Positions 1 to 7,527 of a stretch of DNA of 64,000 nucleotides are shown here, piece by piece. Numbering within the stretch: the stretch's first letter is position 1; each line of letters starts with the position of its first letter. The DNA comes from Planktothricoides raciborskii GIHE-MW2 (GTDB taxonomy: Bacteria; Cyanobacteriota; Cyanobacteriia; Cyanobacteriales; Laspinemataceae): assembly GCF_040564635.1 (NCBI RefSeq), contig NZ_CP159837.1:2483001-2547000 (forward strand). Direction: 5' to 3'. A program made the translations under genes and the position numbers. A model generated the notes under the pieces. That model was given only the letters and a program-made list of their open reading frames with translations. It ran no database searches and was not told the origin of the DNA.

Positions 1-1
1 C

Positions 2-706
2 GTTAGCGATCCCCTACCTCAGCGAAGAGAATATTTAAGTGAAAAATATCAGGTTCAGGTGACATCTGATAATCAGGCTGTCGCCTTGGCAGATCGGGTG
101 CTCTTATTGGCAATTAAGCCCCAAGTATTTGATGCAGTAGTTGCCCAGTTATCTGCCGGTGATGCTAAAGACCAGTTGGTGTTGTCTATTCTCGCCGGGG
201 TGCCTCTGCGGAAATTGGAGGCGGCATTTCCCCAACAGCCTGTGATTCGGGCAATGCCCAATACTCCGGCAACGGTGGGGGCAGGTATTACCGCGATCGC
301 CCCTGGGAAACTGGTTACACCGTCGCACTTGCAACAAGGTCAGCAGATATTGCAAGCAGTGGGGGATGTGGTGGAAGTCCCCGAATCCATGATGGATGCA
401 GTGACGGGGCTTTCCGGTTCTGGCCCTGGTTATGTCGCGATCGCCATTGAAGCCTTAACTGATGGCGGTGTTGCGGCTGGTTTACCAAGGGCGATCGCCG
501 CCAAACTAGCCCTAAACACCGTATTAGGCACCGCGCAACTACTCAAAGAAACGGAAATGCACCCAGCAGAACTCAAAGATCGAGTCACCAGTCCAGGGGG
601 AACCACCATTGCCGGAATTGCCCAACTAGAAAGCGCCGGATTTCGTTCCGCCTTAATTGAAGCCGTCCGCAAAGCCGCCCAAAGGTCTCAAGAACTCGGC
701 AGCTAG
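2..706 (+). CDS. proC: Pyrroline-5-carboxylate reductase, 5'-truncated by window edge
   Basis: Last step of proline synthesis: NAD(P)H reduction of pyrroline-5-carboxylate in the cytoplasm. The frame is open from the first bases of the window, so the N-terminal Rossmann start is missing. Visible are LLAIKPQVFD, the PNTPATVGAG segment, and the C-terminal family signature GLSGSGPGYVA followed by DRVTSPGGTTIAG, which forms the dimeric active site. The internal GTG at 59 is probably not the start because homologous sequence continues upstream. The gene ends directly against a palindrome array, which may supply its transcript end. Confidence 0.95.
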   Translation, partial: VSDPLPQRREYLSEKYQVQVTSDNQAVALADRVLLLAIKPQVFDAVVAQLSAGDAKDQLVLSILAGVPLRKLEAAFPQQPVIRAMPNTPATVGAGITAIAPGKLVTPSHLQQGQQILQAVGDVVEVPESMMDAVTGLSGSGPGYVAIAIEALTDGGVAAGLPRAIAAKLALNTVLGTAQLLKETEMHPAELKDRVTSPGGTTIAGIAQLESAGFRSALIEAVRKAAQRSQELGS

Positions 707-710
707 AGCC

Positions 711-1016
711 CCAGAAACCGGGTTTCTTGAAGCGGCCCAGAAACCGGGTTTCTTGCGTCAACCCTTGCCACCCACCAACAACGCTCATAGAAACCCGGTT
801 TCTTGTCGGCCGAAGTCCAAGGACCCCTGAAACCGGGTTTCTTGCGTCAACCCTTGCCACCCACCAACAAACATCATAGAAACCCGGTTTCTTGTCCCTG
901 GGGCTAGAAACCTGGAGAGGTTAGAAACCGGGTTTCTATGTAAGGGCCGGTGGGGAGGCCGAGATTTCTTAGAGAAACCCGGTTTCTTGTCCAGGAGTCC
1001 AGAAACCGGGTTTCTT
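711..1016. repeat. Palindrome (REP/BIME-like) array 1
   Basis: About eight copies of the 15-bp palindrome AGAAACCCGGTTTCT or its reverse complement, starting just after proC. Arms are 7 bp around a central C or G, so orientation can be read from the centre base. Copies alternate in orientation and are separated by recurring linkers, for example a tract containing CAACCCTTGCCACCCACCAAC and a short TGTCCCTGGGG linker. No gene of its own is seen in it. Confidence 0.9.
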
Positions 1017-1027
1017 TCCTGCTGAAT

Positions 1028-1315
1028 TCAAATTGCCTGACAATTTTTCGGAAACAAACTAATCAAAGTGCGTAAAGCCCTATTCACCGTTTCAGCATCA
1101 GGAAAATATTCCCGCACATCTGGATCAAGCATAATTGCTCCATCTTCCAGAGTAAAATATTGAACAATATCCTTGCCATCGGTTTGATGAATGGTCACAG
1201 TATGTCCTTGCCGATAGGCTTGGTAATGCTTGCCGCGTATGCCCCCGGTAAAATCATATTCTGGAAGCATTTCATCATCAGTGATATCTGGCTGGTCAAA
1301 ATTATGATTGTTCAT
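1028..1315 (-). CDS. Antitoxin-like partner of BrnT-type toxin
   Basis: A 95-residue acidic protein. Its C-terminal part, DPDVREYFPDAETVNRALR, resembles the short C-terminal DNA-binding helices of BrnA-like antitoxins, and its middle part (HYQAYRQGHTVTIHQTDG) looks like a small beta domain. It starts within the last 14 bases of the toxin gene upstream, so the two are translationally coupled in the toxin-first order usual for brnTA. Inferred role: neutralise the toxin and autorepress the operon. No clear family match was recognised, so the function rests mainly on position. Confidence 0.6.
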   Translation of the reverse strand: MNNHNFDQPDITDDEMLPEYDFTGGIRGKHYQAYRQGHTVTIHQTDGKDIVQYFTLEDGAIMLDPDVREYFPDAETVNRALRTLISLFPKNCQAI

Positions 1316-1580
1316 AGATTTTCCTCTCTGTTTTGGTGGCTTTCCGACAACTAATAATCCGAATGTTTGCTTGACGTTCTGTGTAAACTACAACAAGTAA
1401 CTGACCTTGACTGGACCGACCAATATCAATATAGCGATCTTCATTATCCGAGTGCTGGGAATCAGCGATCGTTATCGATAATGGGTCATTGAAAACGGTT
1501 TTTGCTTCCTCAAAACTAATTCCGTGTTTTTTGAGGTTATTTTCGGCTTTTTCTTCATGCCATTCAAACCTCAACTGCAT
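1302..1580 (-). CDS. BrnT-family (DUF497) toxin
   Basis: A 92-residue protein beginning MQLRFEWHEEKAENNLKKHG, followed by SFEEAKTVFNDP, DRYIDIGRS and a C-terminal IRIISCRKATKTERKIYE. This order (FEWDxxKxxxNxxKHGxSFEEA, then RxxxIG, then IRIISAR) is the DUF497/BrnT signature; characterised BrnT proteins are ribonuclease toxins of RelE-like fold. The frame stays open upstream through palindrome repeats to 1751, but the ATG at 1580 matches family starts and the upstream peptide is only translated repeat. The antitoxin-like gene overlaps its 3' end by 14 bases. Confidence 0.85.
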   Translation of the reverse strand: MQLRFEWHEEKAENNLKKHGISFEEAKTVFNDPLSITIADSQHSDNEDRYIDIGRSSQGQLLVVVYTERQANIRIISCRKATKTERKIYEQS

Positions 1581-1649
1581 ATCATCGCCTCTTGAAAATT
1601 GAGAAACCGGGTAATTGACGAAAATCTCGGTTAGGATAGATAAATTATC

Positions 1650-2262
1650 GCCGAAACCCGGTTTCTTGTCCCCCCAGAAACCCGGTTTCTTTTTTCGGCC
1701 CAGAAACCGGGTTTCTTGCGTTAACCCTTGCCACCCACCAACAACTCTCATAGAAACCCGGTTTCTTCTTTGCCGAAGTCAAATGGCCCCAACACCTGAA
1801 GCGGTTAGAAACCCGGTTTCTTGTCCCTGGGGCGGTGGGAAGCCGGGAGAGGTTAGAAACCGGGTTTCTTGTCCCTGGGGCGGTGGGAAGCCGGGAGAGG
1901 TTAGAAACCGGGTTTCTATGTAGGGGCCTGTGGGGTGGCAAAGGTTAACTTAAGAAACCCGGTTTCTTGTCCCTGGGGCGGTGGGAAGCCGGGAGAGGTT
2001 AGAAACCGGGTTTCTATGTAAGGGCCTGTGGGGTGGCAAAGGTTAACTTAAGAAACCCGGTTTCTTGTCCCTGGGGCGGTGGGAAGCCGGGAGAGGTTAG
2101 AAACCGGGTTTCTATGTAGGGGCCTGTGGGGTGGCAAAGGTTAACTTAAGAAACCCGGTTTCTTGTCCCTGGGGCGGTGGGAAGCCGGGAGAGGTTAGAA
2201 ACCGGGTTTCTATGTAGGGGCCTGTGGGGTGGCAAAGGTTAACTTAAGAAACCCGGTTTCTT
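1650..2262. repeat. Palindrome array 2 with 48-bp and 98-bp tandem units
   Basis: About fourteen copies of the 15-bp palindrome. Between 1807 and 1903 copies recur every 48 bp. From 1953 a larger composite unit recurs at 1953, 2051, 2149 and 2247, giving a 98-bp period made of two palindromes in opposite orientation plus a GTCCCTGGGGCGGTGGGAAG linker and a TAGGGGCCTGTGGGGTGGCA linker. The near identity of units points to recent tandem amplification. The array ends about 65 bases before the kinase start. Confidence 0.92.
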
Positions 2263-2328
2263 GTCCCTTCTATGCTACTCTAGACTATGTGGCAAAGCTG
2301 ATCTAAACAAGCCCGGTTTCTCACTCCC
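2263..2328 (+). promoter_or_regulatory. Duplicated leader upstream of kinase genes
   Basis: The 66 bases before the kinase-FGE start recur almost unchanged, on the opposite strand, before the kinase-GUN4 start (about 30594-30660). Part of the leader is also fused to the deleted kinase copy near 27605. It contains a half palindrome (GCCCGGTTTCTC) just before the start codon. Conservation with the coding part suggests that promoter and ribosome-binding region travelled with the kinase domain. No consensus promoter boxes are assigned. Confidence 0.5.
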
Positions 2329-4065
2329 ATGACCCAAATCTGGCAACCCGTCATCTGGCAACCCAACCAGCAACTCGACAAAGGCAAATACACCATCACC
2401 GGCATCCTCGGAGGCGGTGGCTTCGGCAGCACCTACACCGCTAAAGACAAAAGCGGCAAAACCTTCGCCATCAAAACCCTCAACACCCAACAACAAACCA
2501 ACAAAACCATCGCCGAATTTACCAGCCTCCAGGTCAGTTTTGTCAACGAAGCATTACGGCTGGCAAGATGTCATCATCCCCACATTGTCCAAGTGTATGA
2601 AGTGGTGGAACATCAAGGACTCATGGGTATGGTCATGGAATATATCCAAGGGCAGAACTTAGCGGAATTCGTAGAAGACAATGGCCCCATGTCCCACCAG
2701 CAAGCCCTAAAAATTATGGAGCAAATTGGGGCGGCTTTGACTTTGGTACATAGCCAAGAATTATTACACCGGGACATTAAACCCCAAAATATAATGTTGC
2801 GCCGTAGTGATAGTAGCGCGGTGTTAATTGACTTTGGGTTAGCCAGACAGTTTGCCTACGGACAAACCGGCACCATGACCAACTCCAGAACCGAGTGTTA
2901 TGCTCCCATTGAGCAATATAAACGGCAAGGAAAATTCGGTCCCTATACTGATGTCTATGCTTTGGCCGCTACGCTATATAATTTGCGGACAGGTAAAAGC
3001 CCGATCCCCGCTAATTTTCGGGATGAGTTGAAACTTCCCTTGCCGGAACCGAAACAGCATAATCCGCAAATCCCTGACTGGGAAAATGCCGCCATTCTCA
3101 AAGGCTTGGAACTAGAAGCCGCAAACCGTCCCCAGTCCGTCGCTGAGTGGTTAAAATTACTAGGTCCTTTTACCACCTTTACCTTTAACATCGTCAAAGT
3201 CAACGCCCAGGGGAAAGAAATCAGCCGCAGTCAAGGGCAAGCGAAACAAATCATCACCGACCTGGGCAATGGCATCACCCTGGAAATGGTTTATATTCCT
3301 GGGGGTACATTTATGATGGGTTCCCCTGCTGGTGAAGGATATGATGATGAAAAGCCGCAGCATCAAGTCACCATCAAACCTTTCCTGATGGGCAAATATC
3401 CCGTGACCCAAGCCCAATGGCGGCAAGTGGCCAGTTTTCCCAAGCTGCAAATAGACCTCGACCCCAACCCGTCATATTTTAAAGGAGAAAATCTTCCCGT
3501 TGAATGTGTTTCATGGTATGACTGCATCGAATTTTGTGCGCGGTTAAGTCAAAAAACTGAGAAAAACTATCGCTTGCCCAGTGAAGCTGAGTGGGAATAT
3601 GCGGCACGAGCCGGAACGACCACAGCCTTTCACATCGGCGAAACCCTGACAACCGACCTGGCCAACTATGATGGCAATTATACCTATGGCTCAGGTGCTA
3701 AAGGCGTTTACCGCGAAAAAACTACTCCCGTCGGTCATTTTCAACACGCCAATGCTTTTGGCTTGTATGACATCCACGGGAATGTTTGGGAGTGGTGTTT
3801 AGACGATTGGCACGACAGCTATACTGGCGCCCCGACTAATGGTTTGGCGTGGCTAAATGAGAATGATAATGATTATCATTTTGAGCGTAATTGGATCCAT
3901 TGGTTGAAAGAAATTTTTACCCATAAAAATAATAAGCTGTTGCGTGGCGGATTCTGGTTCGACGGTCCCAGGGCTTGCCGTTCGGCGCATCGTTACTACC
4001 TCGATCCGGGCTATCGGTATCTCATTATTGGCTTCCGTATTGGGATCTCCCTGCCGAGAACTTAA
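2329..4065 (+). CDS. Ser/Thr protein kinase fused to FGE-sulfatase-like domain, probable DGR target
   Basis: A 578-residue two-domain protein. Kinase domain (about 20-275): glycine loop GGGGFGS at 28-34, AIK lysine near 49, catalytic HRDIKPQN at 147-154, DFG at 168-170, then an APE-like YAPIEQY. A linker leads to an FGE-sulfatase/C-type-lectin-fold domain (about 315-575): [46 protein letters not shown]. The paired active-site cysteines of true formylglycine enzymes are not both present, so it is more likely a ligand-binding lectin-like module. The C-terminus (537-572) has the layout of a DGR variable region. No transmembrane segment or signal peptide is seen. The ATG at 2329 is shared with the near-identical kinase-GUN4 gene. 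Confidence 0.93.
   Translation: MTQIWQPVIWQPNQQLDKGKYTITGILGGGGFGSTYTAKDKSGKTFAIKTLNTQQQTNKTIAEFTSLQVSFVNEALRLARCHHPHIVQVYEVVEHQGLMGMVMEYIQGQNLAEFVEDNGPMSHQQALKIMEQIGAALTLVHSQELLHRDIKPQNIMLRRSDSSAVLIDFGLARQFAYGQTGTMTNSRTECYAPIEQYKRQGKFGPYTDVYALAATLYNLRTGKSPIPANFRDELKLPLPEPKQHNPQIPDWENAAILKGLELEAANRPQSVAEWLKLLGPFTTFTFNIVKVNAQGKEISRSQGQAKQIITDLGNGITLEMVYIPGGTFMMGSPAGEGYDDEKPQHQVTIKPFLMGKYPVTQAQWRQVASFPKLQIDLDPNPSYFKGENLPVECVSWYDCIEFCARLSQKTEKNYRLPSEAEWEYAARAGTTTAFHIGETLTTDLANYDGNYTYGSGAKGVYREKTTPVGHFQHANAFGLYDIHGNVWEWCLDDWHDSYTGAPTNGLAWLNENDNDYHFERNWIHWLKEIFTHKNNKLLRGGFWFDGPRACRSAHRYYLDPGYRYLIIGFRIGISLPRT
3936..4044 (+). other. Putative DGR variable region (VR)
   Basis: This stretch encodes the last beta strands of the FGE domain. 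It keeps the fixed framework LLRGG-x-W, PR-x-CRSA-x-R, DP-x-x-R and IGFR, while intervening positions hold F, D, G, A, H, Y, Y, L, G, Y, Y, L and I. In unmutated cyanobacterial DGR templates these positions are mostly asparagine AAC/AAT codons. Here they are TTC, GAC, GGT, GCT, CAT, TAC, TAC, CTC, GGC, TAT, TAT, CTC and ATT, which fits adenine-directed mutagenesis. No template repeat or reverse transcriptase was found in the window. Confidence 0.7.
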
Positions 4066-4098
4066 TTTCCCTCTACTCTTTTTCTCTTTTTCCCTTTT

Positions 4099-4124
4099 GG
4101 CGCGAAGCGCCTTTTTTTTTTTTT
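4099..4124 (+). terminator. Rho-independent terminator of kinase-FGE gene
   Basis: GGCGC-GAA-GCGCC hairpin (4099-4111) followed by 13 T, 34 bases after the stop codon. A hairpin shortly after a VR is also a known DGR target feature, so it could have a second role. Two short direct repeats (GTAAAGTTTT, and TATGTTGACTAAAAAATCAA) follow before the next palindrome array. Confidence 0.85.
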
Positions 4125-4212
4125 GTAAAGTTTTGTAAAGTTTTAAGAACAATTATGTTGACTAAAAAATCAATCTTATGTTGACTAAAAAATCAAGTAT
4201 TAATGCAGGGGC

Positions 4213-4520
4213 AAGAAACCCGGTTTCTTAAGTCAACCTCTGCCACCCCACCGGCCCCTCCATAGAAACCCGGTTTCTAACCGCTTCAGGTGTTGAGGCC
4301 TTTCGACTTCGGCTTTCCAAGAAACCGGGTTTCTATGACATTTGTTCGTTGGTGGCTTTCGATGGTCGAAAGAAACCCGGTTTCTGCGCCCCTGGACAAG
4401 AAACCGGGTTTCTCTAAGAAACCTCTGCCACCCCACCGACCCCTCCATAGAAACCCGGTTTCTAACCCCTCCAGGTTTCCCACCGCCCCAGGTTTCTGCG
4501 CCCCTGGACAAGAAACCCGG
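4213..4520. repeat. Palindrome array 3
   Basis: Six full palindromes plus a partial AAACCCGGTTTGATG near 4511 that leads into the RAYT leader. Linkers include a TTTGTTCGTTGGTGGCTTTCGA tract and CCCCACCGACCCCTCCA. The final copy is joined to a leader (about 4522-4565) that is repeated almost exactly before the second RAYT gene, so palindrome and leader appear to be one unit. Confidence 0.9.
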
Positions 4521-4565
4521 TTTGATGCGATAATTTTTCTCGGTTTTCTTATCCTAAATCCTGAT

Positions 4566-5126
4566 ATGCCACGTCGCGAAGTTATCTTTCAAGCGGGTAA
4601 TTATTACCATGTTTATAACCGAGGTAATAACCGTCAGCTAATCTTCTTTGAACAAGATAACTATACTTATTTTTTACGCCAATTAAGAACCCATTTGATG
4701 CATCGCGGCGTGGATATTATTGCGTATTGTTTGATGCCCAATCACTATCATTTATTAGTCTATCTGAACACTGAAAATTTTTCTAAGCTGATGCAGGCAT
4801 TTACTTTGTCTTATGCTAAGGCGATTAATCAACGGTATAAAAGGGTAGGGTCACTATTTCAAGGACGGTTTCAGGCGATTCATGTAGATAAAGACGAATA
4901 TTTATTAAATCTAACTCGTTATATTCACTTAAATCCCGTCGAGGCTAATTTAGTGGAGAAAGCAGAGGATTGGGAGTTTTCCAGTTATCAAGAATATGTT
5001 GATTTGCGTCGGGGTAGTTTGCCGAAATTGGATGGATTGGAGTTGGTTTCAGCGGATGCTTATCGGGATTTTTTAGAAGATGTAAATATGGAGAATATAA
5101 GCGAGGATTTAACTTTTGAAGAATAG
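4566..5126 (+). CDS. REP-associated tyrosine transposase (RAYT), copy 1
   Basis: A 186-residue Y1/HUH transposase of the TnpA-REP type. Visible are YHVYNRGNNR, the HUH motif inside LMPNHYHLLVYL, a tract resembling the family's RYxRxGxxFQGRF (RYKRVGSLFQGRF), and YLLNLTRYIHLNPVEANLV, which carries the catalytic tyrosine region. Such enzymes cut and rejoin single-stranded REP palindromes. The frame is open upstream through repeats, but ATG 4566 gives the same N-terminus (MPRREVIFQAGNYYHVYN) as copy 2. It is flanked on both sides by the palindromes it probably acts on, and it is intact, so it may be active. Confidence 0.93.
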   Translation: MPRREVIFQAGNYYHVYNRGNNRQLIFFEQDNYTYFLRQLRTHLMHRGVDIIAYCLMPNHYHLLVYLNTENFSKLMQAFTLSYAKAINQRYKRVGSLFQGRFQAIHVDKDEYLLNLTRYIHLNPVEANLVEKAEDWEFSSYQEYVDLRRGSLPKLDGLELVSADAYRDFLEDVNMENISEDLTFEE

Positions 5127-5129
5127 CCC

Positions 5130-5560
5130 CAGAAACCGGGTTTCTTGCGTCAACCTTTGCCACCAAGGAAAAAACATCATAGAAACCCGGTTTCTTCTTT
5201 GCCGAAGTCAGTTAACCCCAAAACCTGAAGCGGCCCAGAAACCGGGTTTCTTGCGTCAACCTTTGCCACCAACCCCAGAAACCGGGTTTCTTAAGTTAAC
5301 CTTTGCCACCAACGAACAAATATCATAGAAACCCGGTTTCTTGCCCCGGTTTCTGGTTTGCCGAAGTCAAGGGGTCCCAACACCTGAAGCGGTTAGAAAC
5401 CGGGTTTCTATGTAAGGGCCGGTGGGGTGACAAGGGTTGTCTAAAGAAACCCGGTTTCTTGTCCCTGGGGCGGTGAGAAACCGGGAGAGGTTAGAAACCG
5501 GGTTTCTATCTAAGGGCCGGTGGGGTGACAAGGGTTGTCTAAAGAAACCCGGTTTCTTGT
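5130..5560. repeat. Palindrome array 4
   Basis: About nine palindromes in both orientations between RAYT copy 1 and the FHA-kinase gene. The recurring 'GCCGAAGTC...CAACACCTGAAGCGG' linker appears here twice. The array begins 4 bases after the RAYT stop codon and ends about 30 bases after the convergent FHA-kinase stop. Confidence 0.9.
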
Positions 5561-5590
5561 CCCTGTGTCCCTGGTTTCTTGTCCCTGGGG

Positions 5591-6958
5591 TTAGGTTGCT
5601 TTTTCGATCGCCCCTTTAAATTCTGCCGCCGTTTTATAATATAATTCTGGTTGATCTAATAAGGCGCGATCTATGATTTTGGCCAAAGATTCGGGAATCC
5701 AGGAAGCGCGATCGCGAATGGGCACCGGATTATTTTTCAACACCGCCAAAAATGGGTCTTGCCCACTCAAATCGCGGGGAATAAAACCTGTTAACATAAA
5801 ATACAAACAAGCCGCCACAGCCCACACATCAACCGCCGGATCTGCATACTTAAAATCAATCACTTGTTGCCGGGGCATAAACGCCGGAGAACCTGCTTTA
5901 TCACCACTCATGGTAAAGCCACTTAACCCCGCCAAATCAAACGCTTTTGATAACCCATAATCGCCGATTTTGGCCTGAAATTTTCCCCCTTCATGCACTA
6001 AAAAAATATTCGGCGGCTTAATATCCCGATGCACCAGACCGCGACCTTTACCAAAACCACCACCGGCCAATTTTACCGCCGGAATTTCCGCTTGATGAGC
6101 ATAAATTAACCCATCCAAAACTTGTCGAGTAATTGTCAAAGCTTCATCAATTGATAAAGTTCGGCCAAGTTGTTGCATCAAATCACAAACATTGCCACCA
6201 TTACAATATTCTAAAGTAAAAAAGAAATTGCCATCGGCAAAACCCGCATCTTTTAGTTTGACAATATTGGGATGATTTAACACCCTAGTATTTTCAATTT
6301 CTCGCTGAAACATTTCCACGGCGCGGGGACTGGCTGCGACTTGCGGTAACATGATTTTAAGGGCAACTTCTTCCCCGGTTTGCTCATTTTTGGCTAAATA
6401 AACTTCCCCAAAACCACCTTCACCCAATTTACGCAATAGGGTATAATGTTTAATCGACCTTAAATTTTCCTCACCAGCTTTTGCCCGCTTTAATAAACCT
6501 TTTAACCAGTCCCATAAATTCGGTTTTGGCGAATGAACTGTAGCACGATAAAGTGGCACTTTATCTACATTCGGGGTTGGTAAAAATTCCGGGTCGGAGA
6601 CAATATCTACCGAAAAAATCGTATTACTGAGTTTAATTTTATCTCCGGGATTTAAGTCATATTCAGGAAACTTGATTTTTGCTCCTTCTTCGGGGCTGTG
6701 ATGTGCTTCTCGTTGGCCAATTTTTTGGTCATTGACAAACGTGCCATTTTTGCTGCCAAAATCCCGCACCCGGATATTTGGGGGGTTAATATCCAGCAAA
6801 CAATGATAACGGGAAATTGTGCGATGATATTCATCATCGGGTATTTTCGGATAGCAATCATCAGCCCGACCGATAATACAAGTAGCGCGGGAATCAAACT
6901 CAAATTTTTGTCCCGCTAGGTTGCCTTTGGTGATGGTTAAAATAACTTTTGCTGACAT
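5591..6958 (-). CDS. FHA domain-Ser/Thr protein kinase
   Basis: A 455-residue protein. The N-terminal FHA domain (about 1-115) has GRADDC, ISRYHC and a DFGSKNGTFVND core that binds phosphothreonine. A linker is followed by a kinase domain (about 155-450): LGEGGFGEVYLAK, ALKIM lysine, HRDIKPPN, and DYG (GDYGLSK) in place of the usual DFG, then GSPAFMPRQQ. Soluble, inferred signalling protein that may recognise phosphorylated partners or itself. The start is set at ATG 6958 (MSAKVILTITKG) because upstream in-frame sequence to 7447 is only translated palindromes. Both ends abut palindrome arrays. Confidence 0.9.
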   Translation of the reverse strand: MSAKVILTITKGNLAGQKFEFDSRATCIIGRADDCYPKIPDDEYHRTISRYHCLLDINPPNIRVRDFGSKNGTFVNDQKIGQREAHHSPEEGAKIKFPEYDLNPGDKIKLSNTIFSVDIVSDPEFLPTPNVDKVPLYRATVHSPKPNLWDWLKGLLKRAKAGEENLRSIKHYTLLRKLGEGGFGEVYLAKNEQTGEEVALKIMLPQVAASPRAVEMFQREIENTRVLNHPNIVKLKDAGFADGNFFFTLEYCNGGNVCDLMQQLGRTLSIDEALTITRQVLDGLIYAHQAEIPAVKLAGGGFGKGRGLVHRDIKPPNIFLVHEGGKFQAKIGDYGLSKAFDLAGLSGFTMSGDKAGSPAFMPRQQVIDFKYADPAVDVWAVAACLYFMLTGFIPRDLSGQDPFLAVLKNNPVPIRDRASWIPESLAKIIDRALLDQPELYYKTAAEFKGAIEKAT

Positions 6959-6979
6959 AATTTCCTTTTTGAGAGAGAC

Positions 6980-7475
6980 GTTAGAAACCGGGTTTCTTAA
7001 GTTAACCTTTGCCACCAACCCCAGAAACCGGGTTTCTTTAGATAACCTTTGCCACCAACAAACAAATGTCATAGAAACCCGGTTTCTTGCCCCGGTTTCT
7101 TGCGCTGGTTTCTTCTTTGCCGAAGTCGAAGGGTCCCAACACCTGAAGCGGTTAGAAACCGGGTTTCTATGTAGGGGCTGGTGGGGAGGCAAAGGTTGTC
7201 TAAAGAAACCCGGTTTCTTGTCCCTGGGGCGGCCCAGAAACCGGGTAATTAACGTTAACCTTTGCCACAAACGAAAAAACATCATAGAAACCCGGTTTCT
7301 TGTCCCTGGGGCTAGAAACCTGGAGAGGTTAGAAACCGGGTTTCTATGTAGGGGCCTGTGGGGAGGCCGAGATTTCTTAGAGAAACCCGGTTTCTTGTCC
7401 CTGGGGTTAGAAACCGGGTTTCTCTGTAGGGGCTGGTGGGGTGGCAAAGGTTGTCTAAAGAAACCCGGTTTCTTG
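6980..7475. repeat. Palindrome array 5
   Basis: About ten palindromes plus a decayed AGAAACCGGGTAATTAACG copy near 7235. After 7475 the linker TGTCCCTGGGGTTTCT is repeated three times without a full palindrome, apparently slippage products. The array separates the starts of the FHA-kinase from the 3' end of ccmO. Confidence 0.9.
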
Positions 7476-7527
7476 TCCCTGGGGTTTCTTGTCCCTGGGG
7501 TTTCTTGTCCCTGGGGTTTCTTTTCCC

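Noticed and set aside
1807-2262. CRISPR-like periodic repeats
   Set aside because: Spacing is regular (48 and 98 bp) but the intervening sequences are repeated too, not unique spacers, and no cas genes are near.
5591-7447. 618-residue version of the FHA-kinase
   Set aside because: The N-terminal 163 residues are only translated palindromes; MSAKVILTITKG at 6958 fits an FHA start.
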